64,000 bases of DNA, from contig NZ_JAUMTZ010000003.1 in the NCBI RefSeq assembly GCF_030530945.1, positions 109,972-173,971 on the forward strand, given 5' to 3'. The notes under the pieces are model-generated. The model was not told where the DNA came from. It saw only the letters and a program-made list of their open reading frames with translations, and did not search any database. Below, in pieces: positions 27,137 through 35,460 of the stretch. Numbering within the stretch: the stretch's first letter is position 1; the number at the start of each line of letters is the position of its first letter. This DNA comes from Kocuria sp. (GTDB taxonomy: Bacteria; Actinomycetota; Actinomycetes; Actinomycetales; Micrococcaceae). Position numbers and translations under genes: made by a program.

Positions 27137-28609
27137 ATGTCCGGCCAACAGGTTGGTTCAGCAACGACATCCACAACCATGAGCCGGGAGAAAATCTCGA
27201 TGCTGTGGAAATTCGGGCTGATGCTCGTCATTGCCGTGGTGATCTTCGTCATTCCCGCTCCCGCGGGCGTGGACCCCCGCGGCATGCACATGCTCGGCAT
27301 TTTCGTGGCCACCATCCTGGGCCTGATCCTGCAGCCCCTGCCCACTCCGTCGGTGGCGCTGATCGGTCTGGCGGCTGCCATGATCACGGGCGCCATGGAC
27401 GTGAGCGGGGGAGAGGCCCTCAGCGGGTTCTCGAACCCCGCGGTGCTGCTGATCGTCGCGGCGTTCTTCATCGCGGACGGCTTCCTGCTGACCGGGCTGG
27501 GGCGGCGCATCGCGCTGATGTTCCTCACCGTTCTGGGCAGGTCCCCGCTGGGCATCGCCTACGGCATGGCCGTCACGGACCTGCTGCTCTCCCCGGCCAC
27601 CCCCTCCAACACCGCTCGCGCCGGTGGTGTGGTGTACCCGATCGTCCGCTCGGTCGCGGAGGTCCAGGGGTCCACCCCTGAGACGGACGAGTCGCGGCGT
27701 CGTCTCGGTTCGTACCTGGCGTTCACCGCGGCCCACGTGAACGTGATCACCAGTGCCATGTTCATCACCGCCATGGCGGGCAACCCGCTGGCCGTGGACG
27801 CGGCGGCCAAGCTGGGCGTGCAGATCTCCTGGGGCCAGTGGGCCCTGGCCGCCCTGGTGCCCGGCCTGGTGAGCCTGGCCGTGGTGCCGTGGCTGCTCAT
27901 GAAGATCTACCCGCCCACGCTCAAGGAGACCCCGGAGGCTCCCGCCATGGCCCGGCAGGAGCTGCAGAAGATGGGCTCCATGACCCGCGGCGAGATCGTC
28001 ATGGCCGCCACCTTCGTGCTCCTGCTCCTGCTGTGGGTGTTCGGCAGCATCATCGGCGTCAGTGCCACCACGGCGGCCTTCGTGGGCATCGCGGTGCTGC
28101 TGCTGACCAAGGTGCTCACCTGGAGCGACATGGCCAAGAACGGTTCCGCGTGGAACACGCTCATCTTCTTCGCCGTGCTGGTGGGCATGGCCGAGAACCT
28201 GAACAACCTGGGCGTGATCGACTGGATCGGGAAGGTGGTGTCCGGGGCCGTGGGCGGCATGCCCTGGGGCGTGGCGTTCGTGGTCCTGGCGCTGGTGTAC
28301 TTCTACGCGCACTACATGTTCGCCTCGAACACCGCGCAGATCGTGGCCATGTACTCGGTGTTCCTCGGCGCGGCCATCAGTGTGGGGACCCCGCCCATGT
28401 TCGCGGCGCTGGTCCTCGGGTTCATCGGCAACCTGTTCGGCGCCATCTCCCACTACGCCTCGGGCCCGTCCGGCGTGGTTTACGGCTCCGGCTACGTGAA
28501 GGTCTCCGAGTGGTTCAAGGTCGCGTTCATCATGTCGGTGGCCATCCTGGTCATCTGGGGCGTGGTGGGCACCGGCTGGATGTGGGTCCTCGGCGACCTC
28601 GCCGTGTAG
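27137..28609 (+). CDS. DASS-family (SLC13-like) dicarboxylate permease
   Basis: A 490-residue membrane protein with about 12-14 hydrophobic segments. It has the DASS substrate loops: SPATPSNTARAGG near residue 155, and ASNTAQIVAMY near 397. These paired Ser-Asn-Thr motifs are typical of sodium- or anion-coupled dicarboxylate/2-oxoglutarate transporters. The ATG has GGAGG 6 nt upstream. The likely substrate is malate, 2-oxoglutarate or a related acid, in keeping with sdhCAB next door. The identity is inferred. Confidence 0.88.
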   Translation: MSGQQVGSATTSTTMSREKISMLWKFGLMLVIAVVIFVIPAPAGVDPRGMHMLGIFVATILGLILQPLPTPSVALIGLAAAMITGAMDVSGGEALSGFSNPAVLLIVAAFFIADGFLLTGLGRRIALMFLTVLGRSPLGIAYGMAVTDLLLSPATPSNTARAGGVVYPIVRSVAEVQGSTPETDESRRRLGSYLAFTAAHVNVITSAMFITAMAGNPLAVDAAAKLGVQISWGQWALAALVPGLVSLAVVPWLLMKIYPPTLKETPEAPAMARQELQKMGSMTRGEIVMAATFVLLLLLWVFGSIIGVSATTAAFVGIAVLLLTKVLTWSDMAKNGSAWNTLIFFAVLVGMAENLNNLGVIDWIGKVVSGAVGGMPWGVAFVVLALVYFYAHYMFASNTAQIVAMYSVFLGAAISVGTPPMFAALVLGFIGNLFGAISHYASGPSGVVYGSGYVKVSEWFKVAFIMSVAILVIWGVVGTGWMWVLGDLAV

Positions 28610-28628
28610 CCCGCCGGCTGTCCCCTCC

Positions 28629-28680
28629 CCGTACGACGACGCTCGGTGCCCTCCCAGGGACACCGAGCGTCGTCGTACGG
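28629..28680. terminator. strong hairpin terminator after the permease gene
   Basis: A 20-bp perfect inverted repeat (28629-28648 with 28661-28680) around a 12-nt loop. It is the longest perfect stem noticed in the window. Confidence 0.85.
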
Positions 28681-28711
28681 GCACCGGCTGGAAACCGCGC
28701 CCAGCCACGGA

Positions 28712-28742
28712 ACGGGCGCCGTGCGGTCTGCACGGCGCCCGT
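28712..28742. terminator. hairpin terminator after sdhB
   Basis: A 13-bp stem (28712-28724 with 28730-28742) and 5-nt loop, just downstream of sdhB on the minus strand. Confidence 0.7.
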
Positions 28743-28764
28743 CGTCTGTGGAAAGCGGGGTGGC

Positions 28765-29514
28765 TCAGCTGTCCCGGTCGCGCAGCACCTGCCGCAGCTT
28801 CTCCCGGTTGAGCCCGGCGATCGCGGTCAGCGGGATCCCCGCCGGGCACACCTCCGCGCACTCGCCGTACACCGAGCAGGGGCCAAACTCCTCCTCCGCG
28901 GCCCGGGTGATGTTCTTGGCCCGACGGCTGCGCTCCTTGGCCCCGGCGGGCAGGGTGGCCAGGTGCATGGTCTTGGAGCCCGCGAACAGCTGCGCGGAGC
29001 CGTTGGGGCACGCCGCCACGCACGCCCCGCAGCCGATGCACGCGGCCAGGTCCAGGGCCCACTCGGCAGCCTGGTGGGCCACCGGGATCGCGTCCGCGTC
29101 CGGGGCCGTGCCCACGGAGGTGGACACGAACCCACCGGCCTCGATCACCCGGTCCAGGGCGCTGCGGTCCACCGCCAGGTCCTTCACCACGGGGAAGGCC
29201 CCGCTGCGGAACGGTTCGAGCTGCACCGTGGCGCCGTCCTCGAAGGACCGCAGGTGCTGCCGGCAGGACGGCGTCCTCTTCACCGGACCGTGCGGCCTGC
29301 CGTCCACGGTCACGCCGCACGCGCCGCAGATGCCCTCGCGGCAGTCCGAGTCGAAGGCGACCGGCTCCTCGCCGCGGGCCACGAGGTCGTCGTTGAGCTT
29401 GTCGAGCGCCTCCAGCAGGGAGAACTCCGGCCCCACGTTCTCCAGGAGGTACTCCTCGAAACGGCCCTCCTCGGCGCCGGACTCCTGGCGCCAGACCTTC
29501 AGCGTGAGCTTCAT
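28765..29514 (-). CDS. sdhB: succinate dehydrogenase/fumarate reductase iron-sulfur subunit
   Basis: A 249-residue electron-transfer subunit. The [2Fe-2S] cysteines lie in DSDCREGICGACG with a later Cys near residue 80. The [4Fe-4S]/[3Fe-4S] cysteines lie in CIGCGACVAACPNGS and in CSVYGECAEVCPAGIP. The ATG is preceded by AGAGGA. It is the last gene of sdhCAB and passes electrons from the flavoprotein to the membrane haem and quinone. Confidence 0.95.
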   Translation of the reverse strand: MKLTLKVWRQESGAEEGRFEEYLLENVGPEFSLLEALDKLNDDLVARGEEPVAFDSDCREGICGACGVTVDGRPHGPVKRTPSCRQHLRSFEDGATVQLEPFRSGAFPVVKDLAVDRSALDRVIEAGGFVSTSVGTAPDADAIPVAHQAAEWALDLAACIGCGACVAACPNGSAQLFAGSKTMHLATLPAGAKERSRRAKNITRAAEEEFGPCSVYGECAEVCPAGIPLTAIAGLNREKLRQVLRDRDS

Positions 29515-29527
29515 GAGGATCGTCCTC

Positions 29528-31522
29528 TCATCGGTAGTCGCGGGTCTCGGGTGGAACGGTGGGGAACTCCAGGTGCTCCCGGCGCCGCACGTAGCGCGGA
29601 CCGGGCGCCGCGGCGTCGTCGCACCCCACGCGCTCCCAGGCGGAGGCGAAGAGCCAGTGGGCGTCGTCGCGCTGGGCCTCTCCACCCTCGGTCTGGTGCT
29701 CCTGGCGGAAGTGGGCGCCGCAGGACTCGTCCCGGTCCAGGGCGTCCAGGCACATCAGCTCGGCCATGTCCAGGTAGTCGGCCACGCGGCCCGCGCGTTC
29801 GAGCTCCTGGTTGAAGCCGTCCGGGCGTCCCTGCACGCGCAGGTCGGACCAGAACTCCTCCCGCAGGGCGCGGATGCCTTCAAGACCCTCCGCGAGCCCC
29901 TGCGCGGAGCGGGTGACCCCGCACGTCGAGTAGAGCAGGTCGCCCAGTCGCCGGTGGAACCGCTCGGGGCCCTGGGTGCCGTGGATGTCGAGCAGTGCCT
30001 GCACGCCCGCCTCGGCCTCGGCAACCGCGGCCCGCGCCGCGTCGTCGTCCGGGGAGAGCTTGGGCTTGCCCAGCAGTGGCGCGAGGTAGTTCGGCACGGA
30101 GTAGGGCAGCGTGAACCACCCGTCCACGCACGCGGAGAGCAGCGAGTTGGCGCCCAGCCGGTTGGCCCCGTGGTACCCCCAGCCGGCCTCGCCGCCCACG
30201 AACAGGCCGGGGACGGACGTCATCATGTCGTAGTCGCTCCACAGACCGCCCATGGCGAAGTGCGCGCCGGGTGCGATCCTCATGGGCTCCCGGTAGGGGT
30301 CCTCGCCGGTGGCGTCCGAGTACATCTCGAACAGGTTGCCGTAGCGCTCCGCGATCACGTCCCGCCCCAGCCGCTCGATGGCGTCCCGGAAGTCCAGGTA
30401 CACGGAGTTCTTCAGCGGCCCGACGCCGCGCCCCGCGTCGATCTCGGTCCGCGCCGCCCTGCTGGCGACGTCGCGCGGCGTGAGGTTGCCGTACGCCGGG
30501 TAGCGGCGCTCCAGGTAGTAGTCGCGCTCGTCCTCCGGGACGTCGTTGGGGGCGCGGTCGTCCCCGGGCCTCACGGGAACCCAGATCCGCCCGTCGTTGC
30601 GCAGGGACTCGCTCATCAGCGTGGTCTTCGACTGCCACTCGCTGGAGACAGGCAGCGCCGTGGGATGGAACTGGATGAAGCACGGGTTGGCGAACAGCGC
30701 CCCGCGCCGGTGGGCCCGGAACGCGGCGGTGACGTTCGAGTTCTTGGCCAGCGTGGAACGGTAGTACACGTTCCCGTACCCGCCCGTGGCCAGGACCACG
30801 GCGTCTCCGGTGACCGCGGAGATCTCCCCGGTGACCAGGTCCCGGACCACGATGCCCTGCGCGCGGCCGTCCGCGACGATCAGGTCCAGCATCTCGGTGC
30901 GCGTGTGCAGGTTCACCTGGCCCGTGGAGACCTGGCGCAGCAGCGCCTGGGCCGCGGCCACCTGCAGCTGCTGCCCGGTCTGGCCGCGGGTGTAGTAGGT
31001 GCGGGAGACCTGCACGCCGCCGAAGGAGCGGGTGGCCAGCTGGCCCCCGTACTCGCGGGCGAAGGGGGCGCCGATCGCGTTCATGTGGTCGATGACCCGC
31101 ACGCTCTCCTCCGCGAGCCGCCAGGCGTCCGCCTCGCGACCCCGGAAGTCGCCGCCCTTCACGGTGTCCTTCACGAACCGGGCGATCGAGTCGTTGTCCA
31201 CCTTCCGGGCGCGGGCTGCGTTGATGCCGCCCTGGGCTGCCACCGAGTGGGCGCGTCGCGGGGCGTCGTGGAACGTGAAGGACTCCACGTTGTACCCCAG
31301 CTCGCCCAGTGCGGCGGCCGCACCGGCCCCGGCCAGGCCCGTGCCGACAACGATCACGGTGAACTTGCGCCGGTTCAGCGGGGACACCAGGCGGTAGTGC
31401 AGCCGACGGTCCGCCCAGGTCTCGGCCCCGGAGACCTGCGAGTCCAGACCGGGGAGGTCCGGGCCCAGGGTGCGCATCTCCTCCAGCAGGGCCTGCGGGG
31501 AGGTGGATGTGGACGCCTTCAT
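29528..31522 (-). CDS. sdhA: succinate dehydrogenase/fumarate reductase flavoprotein subunit
   Basis: A 664-residue FAD protein. The dinucleotide-binding motif VIVVGTGLAGAGAAAALGELG begins near residue 54. The flavin-linking region is HSVAAQGGINAA. Active-site regions are FIQFHPTALPVSSEW, RIAPGAHFAMGGLWSDYD and the HGANRLGANSLLSA motif. The ATG overlaps the sdhC stop by one base (TGATG). The gene order C-A-B with a single membrane subunit is the actinobacterial/Bacillus-type arrangement. Confidence 0.95.
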   Translation of the reverse strand: MKASTSTSPQALLEEMRTLGPDLPGLDSQVSGAETWADRRLHYRLVSPLNRRKFTVIVVGTGLAGAGAAAALGELGYNVESFTFHDAPRRAHSVAAQGGINAARARKVDNDSIARFVKDTVKGGDFRGREADAWRLAEESVRVIDHMNAIGAPFAREYGGQLATRSFGGVQVSRTYYTRGQTGQQLQVAAAQALLRQVSTGQVNLHTRTEMLDLIVADGRAQGIVVRDLVTGEISAVTGDAVVLATGGYGNVYYRSTLAKNSNVTAAFRAHRRGALFANPCFIQFHPTALPVSSEWQSKTTLMSESLRNDGRIWVPVRPGDDRAPNDVPEDERDYYLERRYPAYGNLTPRDVASRAARTEIDAGRGVGPLKNSVYLDFRDAIERLGRDVIAERYGNLFEMYSDATGEDPYREPMRIAPGAHFAMGGLWSDYDMMTSVPGLFVGGEAGWGYHGANRLGANSLLSACVDGWFTLPYSVPNYLAPLLGKPKLSPDDDAARAAVAEAEAGVQALLDIHGTQGPERFHRRLGDLLYSTCGVTRSAQGLAEGLEGIRALREEFWSDLRVQGRPDGFNQELERAGRVADYLDMAELMCLDALDRDESCGAHFRQEHQTEGGEAQRDDAHWLFASAWERVGCDDAAAPGPRYVRRREHLEFPTVPPETRDYR

Positions 31523-32244
31523 CACTGAATCACTCCCAGGAGAACCATGATGGGGATGGAGATGTTGCCCAGGCAGATGGCCACGGCGACCAGTCCGGCC
31601 ACCCACGCCGCGACCTGACGCAGCCGCTTGCCGGTGGCGCCGAGGTCGTTGGCGGCCGTCCATGTCCCGTGGGCCACGTGGGCGGTGAGCACGAGCATGG
31701 TGAGCATGTAGAAGGCGGCCACCAGCGGGCGCTGGAAGCTGGCCACCAGGTTGGCGTAGGCGGAGCCCCGCTCGAACGCGCCGGAGGCGGCGGGCTGCAC
31801 TCCCAGGGTGAGGTCCAGGACGTGGAAGACCACGAACAGCAGGAGCACCACGCCGGTGCCCAGCATGTACCGCGCCAGCAGTGCGTCCGGGCGGCGCAGC
31901 CCCTTCCGGGGGAACGCCCCGCGTGCCCGGCGGGCGCGCGACCACAGCAGGATGCCGAAGCCCACGTGCAGGAGCAGACTGACCAGCAGCACCACCCGCA
32001 GGATCCAGAGCACGCCCTCGTAGGGAACCAGGGGCATCAGGATCTCGCGCAGCCAGTGGGCGTAGTGGTCGAACTCCTCCTGCCCGCGGTAGATGTGCAG
32101 GTTTCCGTACATGTGGACGAACACGAAACCCACGAAGATCAGCCCGGTGACGGCCATGGTGGTTTTCGCCACGAAGTTCGACACCGGGAGCCGTCTGCGT
32201 GCTCGCACGGGTGGGATGGGCTGGCGTTGCGCGGTTGCCGTCAT
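31522..32244 (-). CDS. sdhC: succinate dehydrogenase cytochrome b subunit
   Basis: A 240-residue membrane anchor with five hydrophobic helices, of the cytochrome b558 type. Histidines occur within or at the ends of the helices (VHMYGNLHIY, FHVLDLTLG, AHVAHGTWTA) and are likely haem ligands. It precedes sdhA with a one-base overlap and follows a 333-bp upstream region containing AT-rich segments and inverted repeats. Confidence 0.9.
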   Translation of the reverse strand: MTATAQRQPIPPVRARRRLPVSNFVAKTTMAVTGLIFVGFVFVHMYGNLHIYRGQEEFDHYAHWLREILMPLVPYEGVLWILRVVLLVSLLLHVGFGILLWSRARRARGAFPRKGLRRPDALLARYMLGTGVVLLLFVVFHVLDLTLGVQPAASGAFERGSAYANLVASFQRPLVAAFYMLTMLVLTAHVAHGTWTAANDLGATGKRLRQVAAWVAGLVAVAICLGNISIPIMVLLGVIQ

Positions 32245-32577
32245 GTTCGTTCCTTCTCAGAGCGGAAAAGAGTTTTTCCCGACCTCGTGCCTGTGCTTTC
32301 CAATCTACTACCGGCGGGTAAAAGAATGCGGGAAATTTTCATGTCTGTGCGTGTGGTGTTTGTGCGGGCAATTGCGCCAGGTATTTAGGACACGCACATA
32401 TCTTTTATTTCCGCGGTACAGCTCTGTGGGTCCGGGGCGCCGGGCCGTGCTCACCGCGTCGGATGCCCCCGGTCCTCCGGGGGGGGCGAGGTCACCGTTG
32501 ACTGTCATAAGTAGTATTTTATATGCTAAATATACAGCGGTCCGTCCGAGGTCCGTCCGGGAGAACAGGAAACAGCC
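32245..32577. other. AT-rich divergent promoter region between sdhC and the cupin gene
   Basis: 333 bp without a gene. The sdhC-side part contains TGTGCGTGT (32346-32354) and ACACGCACA (32390-32398), a 9-bp inverted repeat with 35-nt spacing. The cupin-side part (32498-32545) is strongly AT-rich and contains a promoter and a partial palindrome, entered separately. Confidence 0.6.
32498..32527 (+). promoter_or_regulatory. promoter of the cupin/MhuD-like genes with overlapping palindrome
   Basis: TTGACT (32498-32503) and TATGCT (32522-32527), spaced 18 nt, read as -35 and -10. An imperfect palindrome around 32514-32535 (GTATTTTA, then TATGC, then TAAATATAC) covers the -10 box, as expected for a repressor operator. 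Confidence 0.6.
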
Positions 32578-32997
32578 ATGACGCACACCGCACCGGCCCG
32601 GTCGCAGAAGGGCCCCTCGGGTCACGGTGAGGGAGCGGAACCCACCGGGGGCACCGCCACCCTGGCGGAGACGGTGGGCCGCAGCGAGCCGCGGCACGGC
32701 CATCCGTCCGCCACCACGGTCCTGGACGAGGACGGTGTGCGGATCGTCGCGTTCGAGTTCGGTGCCGGCGACGCACTGAAGGAGCACGCCACCCCTCATC
32801 CCGCCCTGGTGCAAGTGGTCCGCGGCCGCGTGAACTTCACGCTTCCGGACGGCGTCCTGGAGCTCGGCCCCGGCCGCGTCCTGCACCTCACCGAAGGCCT
32901 GCGCCACGCCGTGGATGCCGTGGAGACCACCACTCTCACGGTCACGCTGCTGCCCAGCGCGTCGTCCTCCACGACACCCACCACCTGCGCGCCGTGA
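32578..32997 (+). CDS. cupin-domain protein
   Basis: A 139-residue protein. The first about 40 residues are polar and low-complexity. A small cupin barrel follows: the first cupin motif GDALKEHATPHPALVQVVRG provides the His residues that usually bind metal, and the second motif is LGPGRVLHLTEGLRHAV. AGGAAA precedes the ATG. It is 40 nt upstream of a MhuD-like gene, probably in one transcript. The substrate is unknown. Confidence 0.82.
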   Translation: MTHTAPARSQKGPSGHGEGAEPTGGTATLAETVGRSEPRHGHPSATTVLDEDGVRIVAFEFGAGDALKEHATPHPALVQVVRGRVNFTLPDGVLELGPGRVLHLTEGLRHAVDAVETTTLTVTLLPSASSSTTPTTCAP

Positions 32998-33037
32998 CCG
33001 TCGCGGCGCACACTCCTGAGCAGCAGAGGAGCACCAC

Positions 33038-33340
33038 GTGAGCATCGTCAAGATCAACGCCCTGCACGTCCTGGAGGGCCACGGGGAGGAGCTCGCGCAA
33101 CGCTTCGCGGGGCGCAGCGGCCTGGTGGAGACGCGGCCCGGCTTCGAGGGGTTCCAGGTGCTGCGGCCGAACGACGGGCGTGGCACCTGGCTGGTGGTCA
33201 CCCGCTGGACGGACGAGGCCTCCTACGACGGCTGGTACTCCCAGCGCCCGCGGCGCGACCCCAGCACCGTCACCTACTCGGACGGCTGGGAGCTGTGGTC
33301 CTTCGACCTGGTGGAGGATGTGGCCCCCGCCGGGTCCTGA
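33038..33340 (+). CDS. MhuD/IsdG-like antibiotic-biosynthesis-monooxygenase domain protein
   Basis: A 100-residue ferredoxin-like ABM domain. The opening VKINALHVLEGHGEELAQRFAGR and GFEGFQVLRP closely follow the pattern of mycobacterial MhuD, a haem-degrading enzyme. The Asn of KINA, which is important in MhuD/IsdG, is present. The haem-ligand His expected about 65 residues later is not obvious (RRDPSTVTYSDGW instead), so haem degradation is uncertain. AGAGGAG precedes the GTG start by 6 nt. It shares a transcript with the cupin gene. Confidence 0.75.
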   Translation: MSIVKINALHVLEGHGEELAQRFAGRSGLVETRPGFEGFQVLRPNDGRGTWLVVTRWTDEASYDGWYSQRPRRDPSTVTYSDGWELWSFDLVEDVAPAGS

Positions 33341-33405
33341 CCCGCGACGAGTCTGGGAGCGCGGACCGGGGCCGCGAAAGTGCTGGAGGGCGCTCCTGCG
33401 AGCAC

Positions 33406-33411
33406 TAGGAT
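33406..33411 (+). promoter_or_regulatory. -10 box of the YciI-like gene
   Basis: TAGGAT ending 8 nt before the ATG at 33420. Confidence 0.45.
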
Positions 33412-33419
33412 CGGCCACC

Positions 33420-33755
33420 ATGGAAACCGAGAGCACGTCACTGCACACCTTCCTCGTGCGCCTGGAGCACCCGGACGAGGCCGGGTGGAAGACCTGGGTC
33501 CGCCCCCACGCGGAGTGGATTTTTGCCCAGCTCGCCGCCGGGACCATCGTGGCCTCGGGGCCGTCGGTGGGAACGCAGGTGCGCCAGGGGTGGCTCCTCA
33601 TGCGCGCCACCTCCGAGGTGCAGCTCCATGAGGTCCTGGCCACGGACCCGTTCTGGGAGCACGGGATCGTGGAGAACCTCCTGGTCGTGGAGTGGGACCC
33701 CATCTTCGGAAACCTGGCGGAGTTCTCCTCCCGCCCCGACGGCGTGGCCGGCTGA
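33420..33755 (+). CDS. YciI-like protein
   Basis: A 111-residue protein with the YciI ferredoxin-like fold. It has the opening HTFLVRLEHPD, a central HAEWIFAQLAAGTIVASGPS (the His-Asp/Glu-style region of this family) and LATDPFWEHGIVENLLVVEWDP. Family members are small enzymes or binding proteins, mostly uncharacterised. It ends a few nt before the GNAT gene. Confidence 0.8.
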   Translation: METESTSLHTFLVRLEHPDEAGWKTWVRPHAEWIFAQLAAGTIVASGPSVGTQVRQGWLLMRATSEVQLHEVLATDPFWEHGIVENLLVVEWDPIFGNLAEFSSRPDGVAG

Positions 33756-33764
33756 GGAGTGCGG

Positions 33765-34334
33765 GTGGCCCACTCTGATACCTCCGCCCACGGCGGTGAG
33801 CCGCCCGCCCCGCGGCTGCGACCCCTTCGCCTGGCCGACGCTCCAGACGTCCTGGCCGCCTTCCTCTCAGATCCCGCCATGGCGCGGCAGGGAACGGCGC
33901 GCACGCTGGCGGAGGCTGAGACGTACGTGCGACGGGTGAGTGAGCCGCCCCGCGGCATCGCCCGTGCAGTATGCGTGGAGGACCGGGCGGTAGGGCTGGT
34001 GGGGCTCACCGTGGACCGTGAGAACGCCAGCGGCTGGTTCTGGTACTGGATGACGGCCGACGCCCGGGGCCGGGGTTGGACCTCGCGTGCAGCGGCCACC
34101 GTTGCGGACTGGGCCCTGACGGACGGCGGACTGGCGCGGCTGGAACTGGGCCACCGGGTGAACAACCCCGCCTCCGGGGCGGTGGCGAGGGCTGCGGGTT
34201 TCGTGCGCGAGGGGACCGAGCGGGAGAAGTTCCTGGTGGACGGCCACCGCGTGGACGTGGCCATCTACGGCCGGCTCCGCACCGACCCCTGGCCGGTGTA
34301 CTGGGCCATGCCCACGGCCTCCGACGACCGCTGA
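33765..34334 (+). CDS. GNAT family N-acetyltransferase, RimJ/RimL-like
   Basis: A 189-residue acetyl-CoA-dependent transferase. LRPLRLADAPDVLAAFLSDP begins the fold, GWFWYWMTADARGRGWTSRA provides the acetyl-CoA loop, and RLELGHRVNNPASGAVARAA then FVREGTEREKFLVDG match the RimJ/RimL end. AGGAG lies 5 nt before the GTG at 33765; an alternative GTG at 33759 adds two residues. A decayed relative lies at 24998-25492. The acceptor is unknown. Confidence 0.85.
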   Translation: MAHSDTSAHGGEPPAPRLRPLRLADAPDVLAAFLSDPAMARQGTARTLAEAETYVRRVSEPPRGIARAVCVEDRAVGLVGLTVDRENASGWFWYWMTADARGRGWTSRAAATVADWALTDGGLARLELGHRVNNPASGAVARAAGFVREGTEREKFLVDGHRVDVAIYGRLRTDPWPVYWAMPTASDDR

Positions 34335-34466
34335 GAGACGTGGCCGGGTGCGGCGCCGGACACCATCCCGTGGAACCTGCGAGACCCACCGGGATGACAC
34401 CGTGCCGACCGGGAAGAAAGTCTCTGAGTGTCGAGTGTCACCCGTGTGTCGGAGGCCCGGCGGGAC

Positions 34467-34472
34467 TAGCGT
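34467..34472 (+). promoter_or_regulatory. -10 box of the lactate operon
   Basis: TAGCGT ending 7 nt before the ldh ATG at 34480. Confidence 0.5.
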
Positions 34473-34479
34473 TGACACC

Positions 34480-35427
34480 ATGATCAAGGACTCGAAACTC
34501 ACCGTCGTCGGAGCCGGAGCCGTGGGGTCGAGCGTGGCGTACGCCTCGCTGATCCGGGGGTCCGTGCGCCACATCGCCCTCTACGACATCGCGTCCGCGA
34601 AGGCCGAGGCGGAGGCCCTGGACCTCGCCCACGGCTCGCAGTTCGCCGCGCACACGGACATCGTGGGCGGCGGCTCGGACATCGGCCTGACCGAGAACTC
34701 GGACGTGGTGGTCATCACCGCGGGGGCCAAGCAGAAGCCCGGGCAGACCCGCCTGGAGCTGGCCGGGACCAACGCCAAGATCATGTCCCAGCTGGTCCCG
34801 CCGCTGCTGGAGGCCTCCCCGAACGCGATCTTCGTGGTGGTCACCAACCCGTGCGACCCGCTGACCACCCTGTCCCAGCAGGAGACCGGACTGCCCCCGG
34901 AGCGGATCTTCGCCTCCGGCACCGTGCTGGACACCTCCCGCCTGCGCTGGCTGATCGCCCAGAAGGCGGGCGTGGCCACCAGCAGCGTGCACGCGCACAT
35001 CGTGGGGGAGCACGGTGACTCCGAGTTCGCCGTGTGGTCCACCGCCACCATCGGCACCGTGCCCATCCTGGAGTGGACCCGCAACGGGGAGCGGGTGTTC
35101 ACCCGTGAGGACCTGGACCACATCCTCGCCGAGGTCCGCGGCGCGGCCTACAGGGTGATCGAGGGCAAGGGCGCCACCAACGATGCCATCGGCCTGTCCA
35201 GCGCACGGATCGTGGAGGCCATCACGGGGGACCAGCACGCCATCCTCAACGTGGCGCCGGTGCTCTCCGACTTCCACGGCATCGACGGGATCGCCATGTC
35301 CGTGCCCAGCGTGATCGGCGCGGACGGCGCACACCCCATCCTCGAGACCCCGTTCTCCGAGGACGAGCTCAGCCGCCTGACCGCGTCCGCGCAGACCCTG
35401 CGCGGCGTCGTCGACAGCCTGAGCTGA
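34480..35427 (+). CDS. ldh: L-lactate dehydrogenase (NAD-dependent)
   Basis: A 315-residue enzyme interconverting pyruvate and L-lactate. The NAD-binding motif VVGAGAVGSSVAY is at residues 9-21. Also visible are the DIASAKAEAEALDL acidic position, the substrate/loop region GQTRLELAGTN, and the catalytic His in IVGEHGDSEF near residue 178. It is followed 33 nt later by the lactate permease gene, and the two form an L-lactate use or release operon. Confidence 0.94.
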   Translation: MIKDSKLTVVGAGAVGSSVAYASLIRGSVRHIALYDIASAKAEAEALDLAHGSQFAAHTDIVGGGSDIGLTENSDVVVITAGAKQKPGQTRLELAGTNAKIMSQLVPPLLEASPNAIFVVVTNPCDPLTTLSQQETGLPPERIFASGTVLDTSRLRWLIAQKAGVATSSVHAHIVGEHGDSEFAVWSTATIGTVPILEWTRNGERVFTREDLDHILAEVRGAAYRVIEGKGATNDAIGLSSARIVEAITGDQHAILNVAPVLSDFHGIDGIAMSVPSVIGADGAHPILETPFSEDELSRLTASAQTLRGVVDSLS

Positions 35428-35460
35428 CCACCCCGCCGCACCGCCCTCCCGGAGACCGCC

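Noticed and set aside
28646..31528. Open frame of 960 codons on the plus strand opposite sdhB and sdhA
   Set aside because: No domain is recognisable, and the opposite strand encodes well-conserved SdhA and SdhB.
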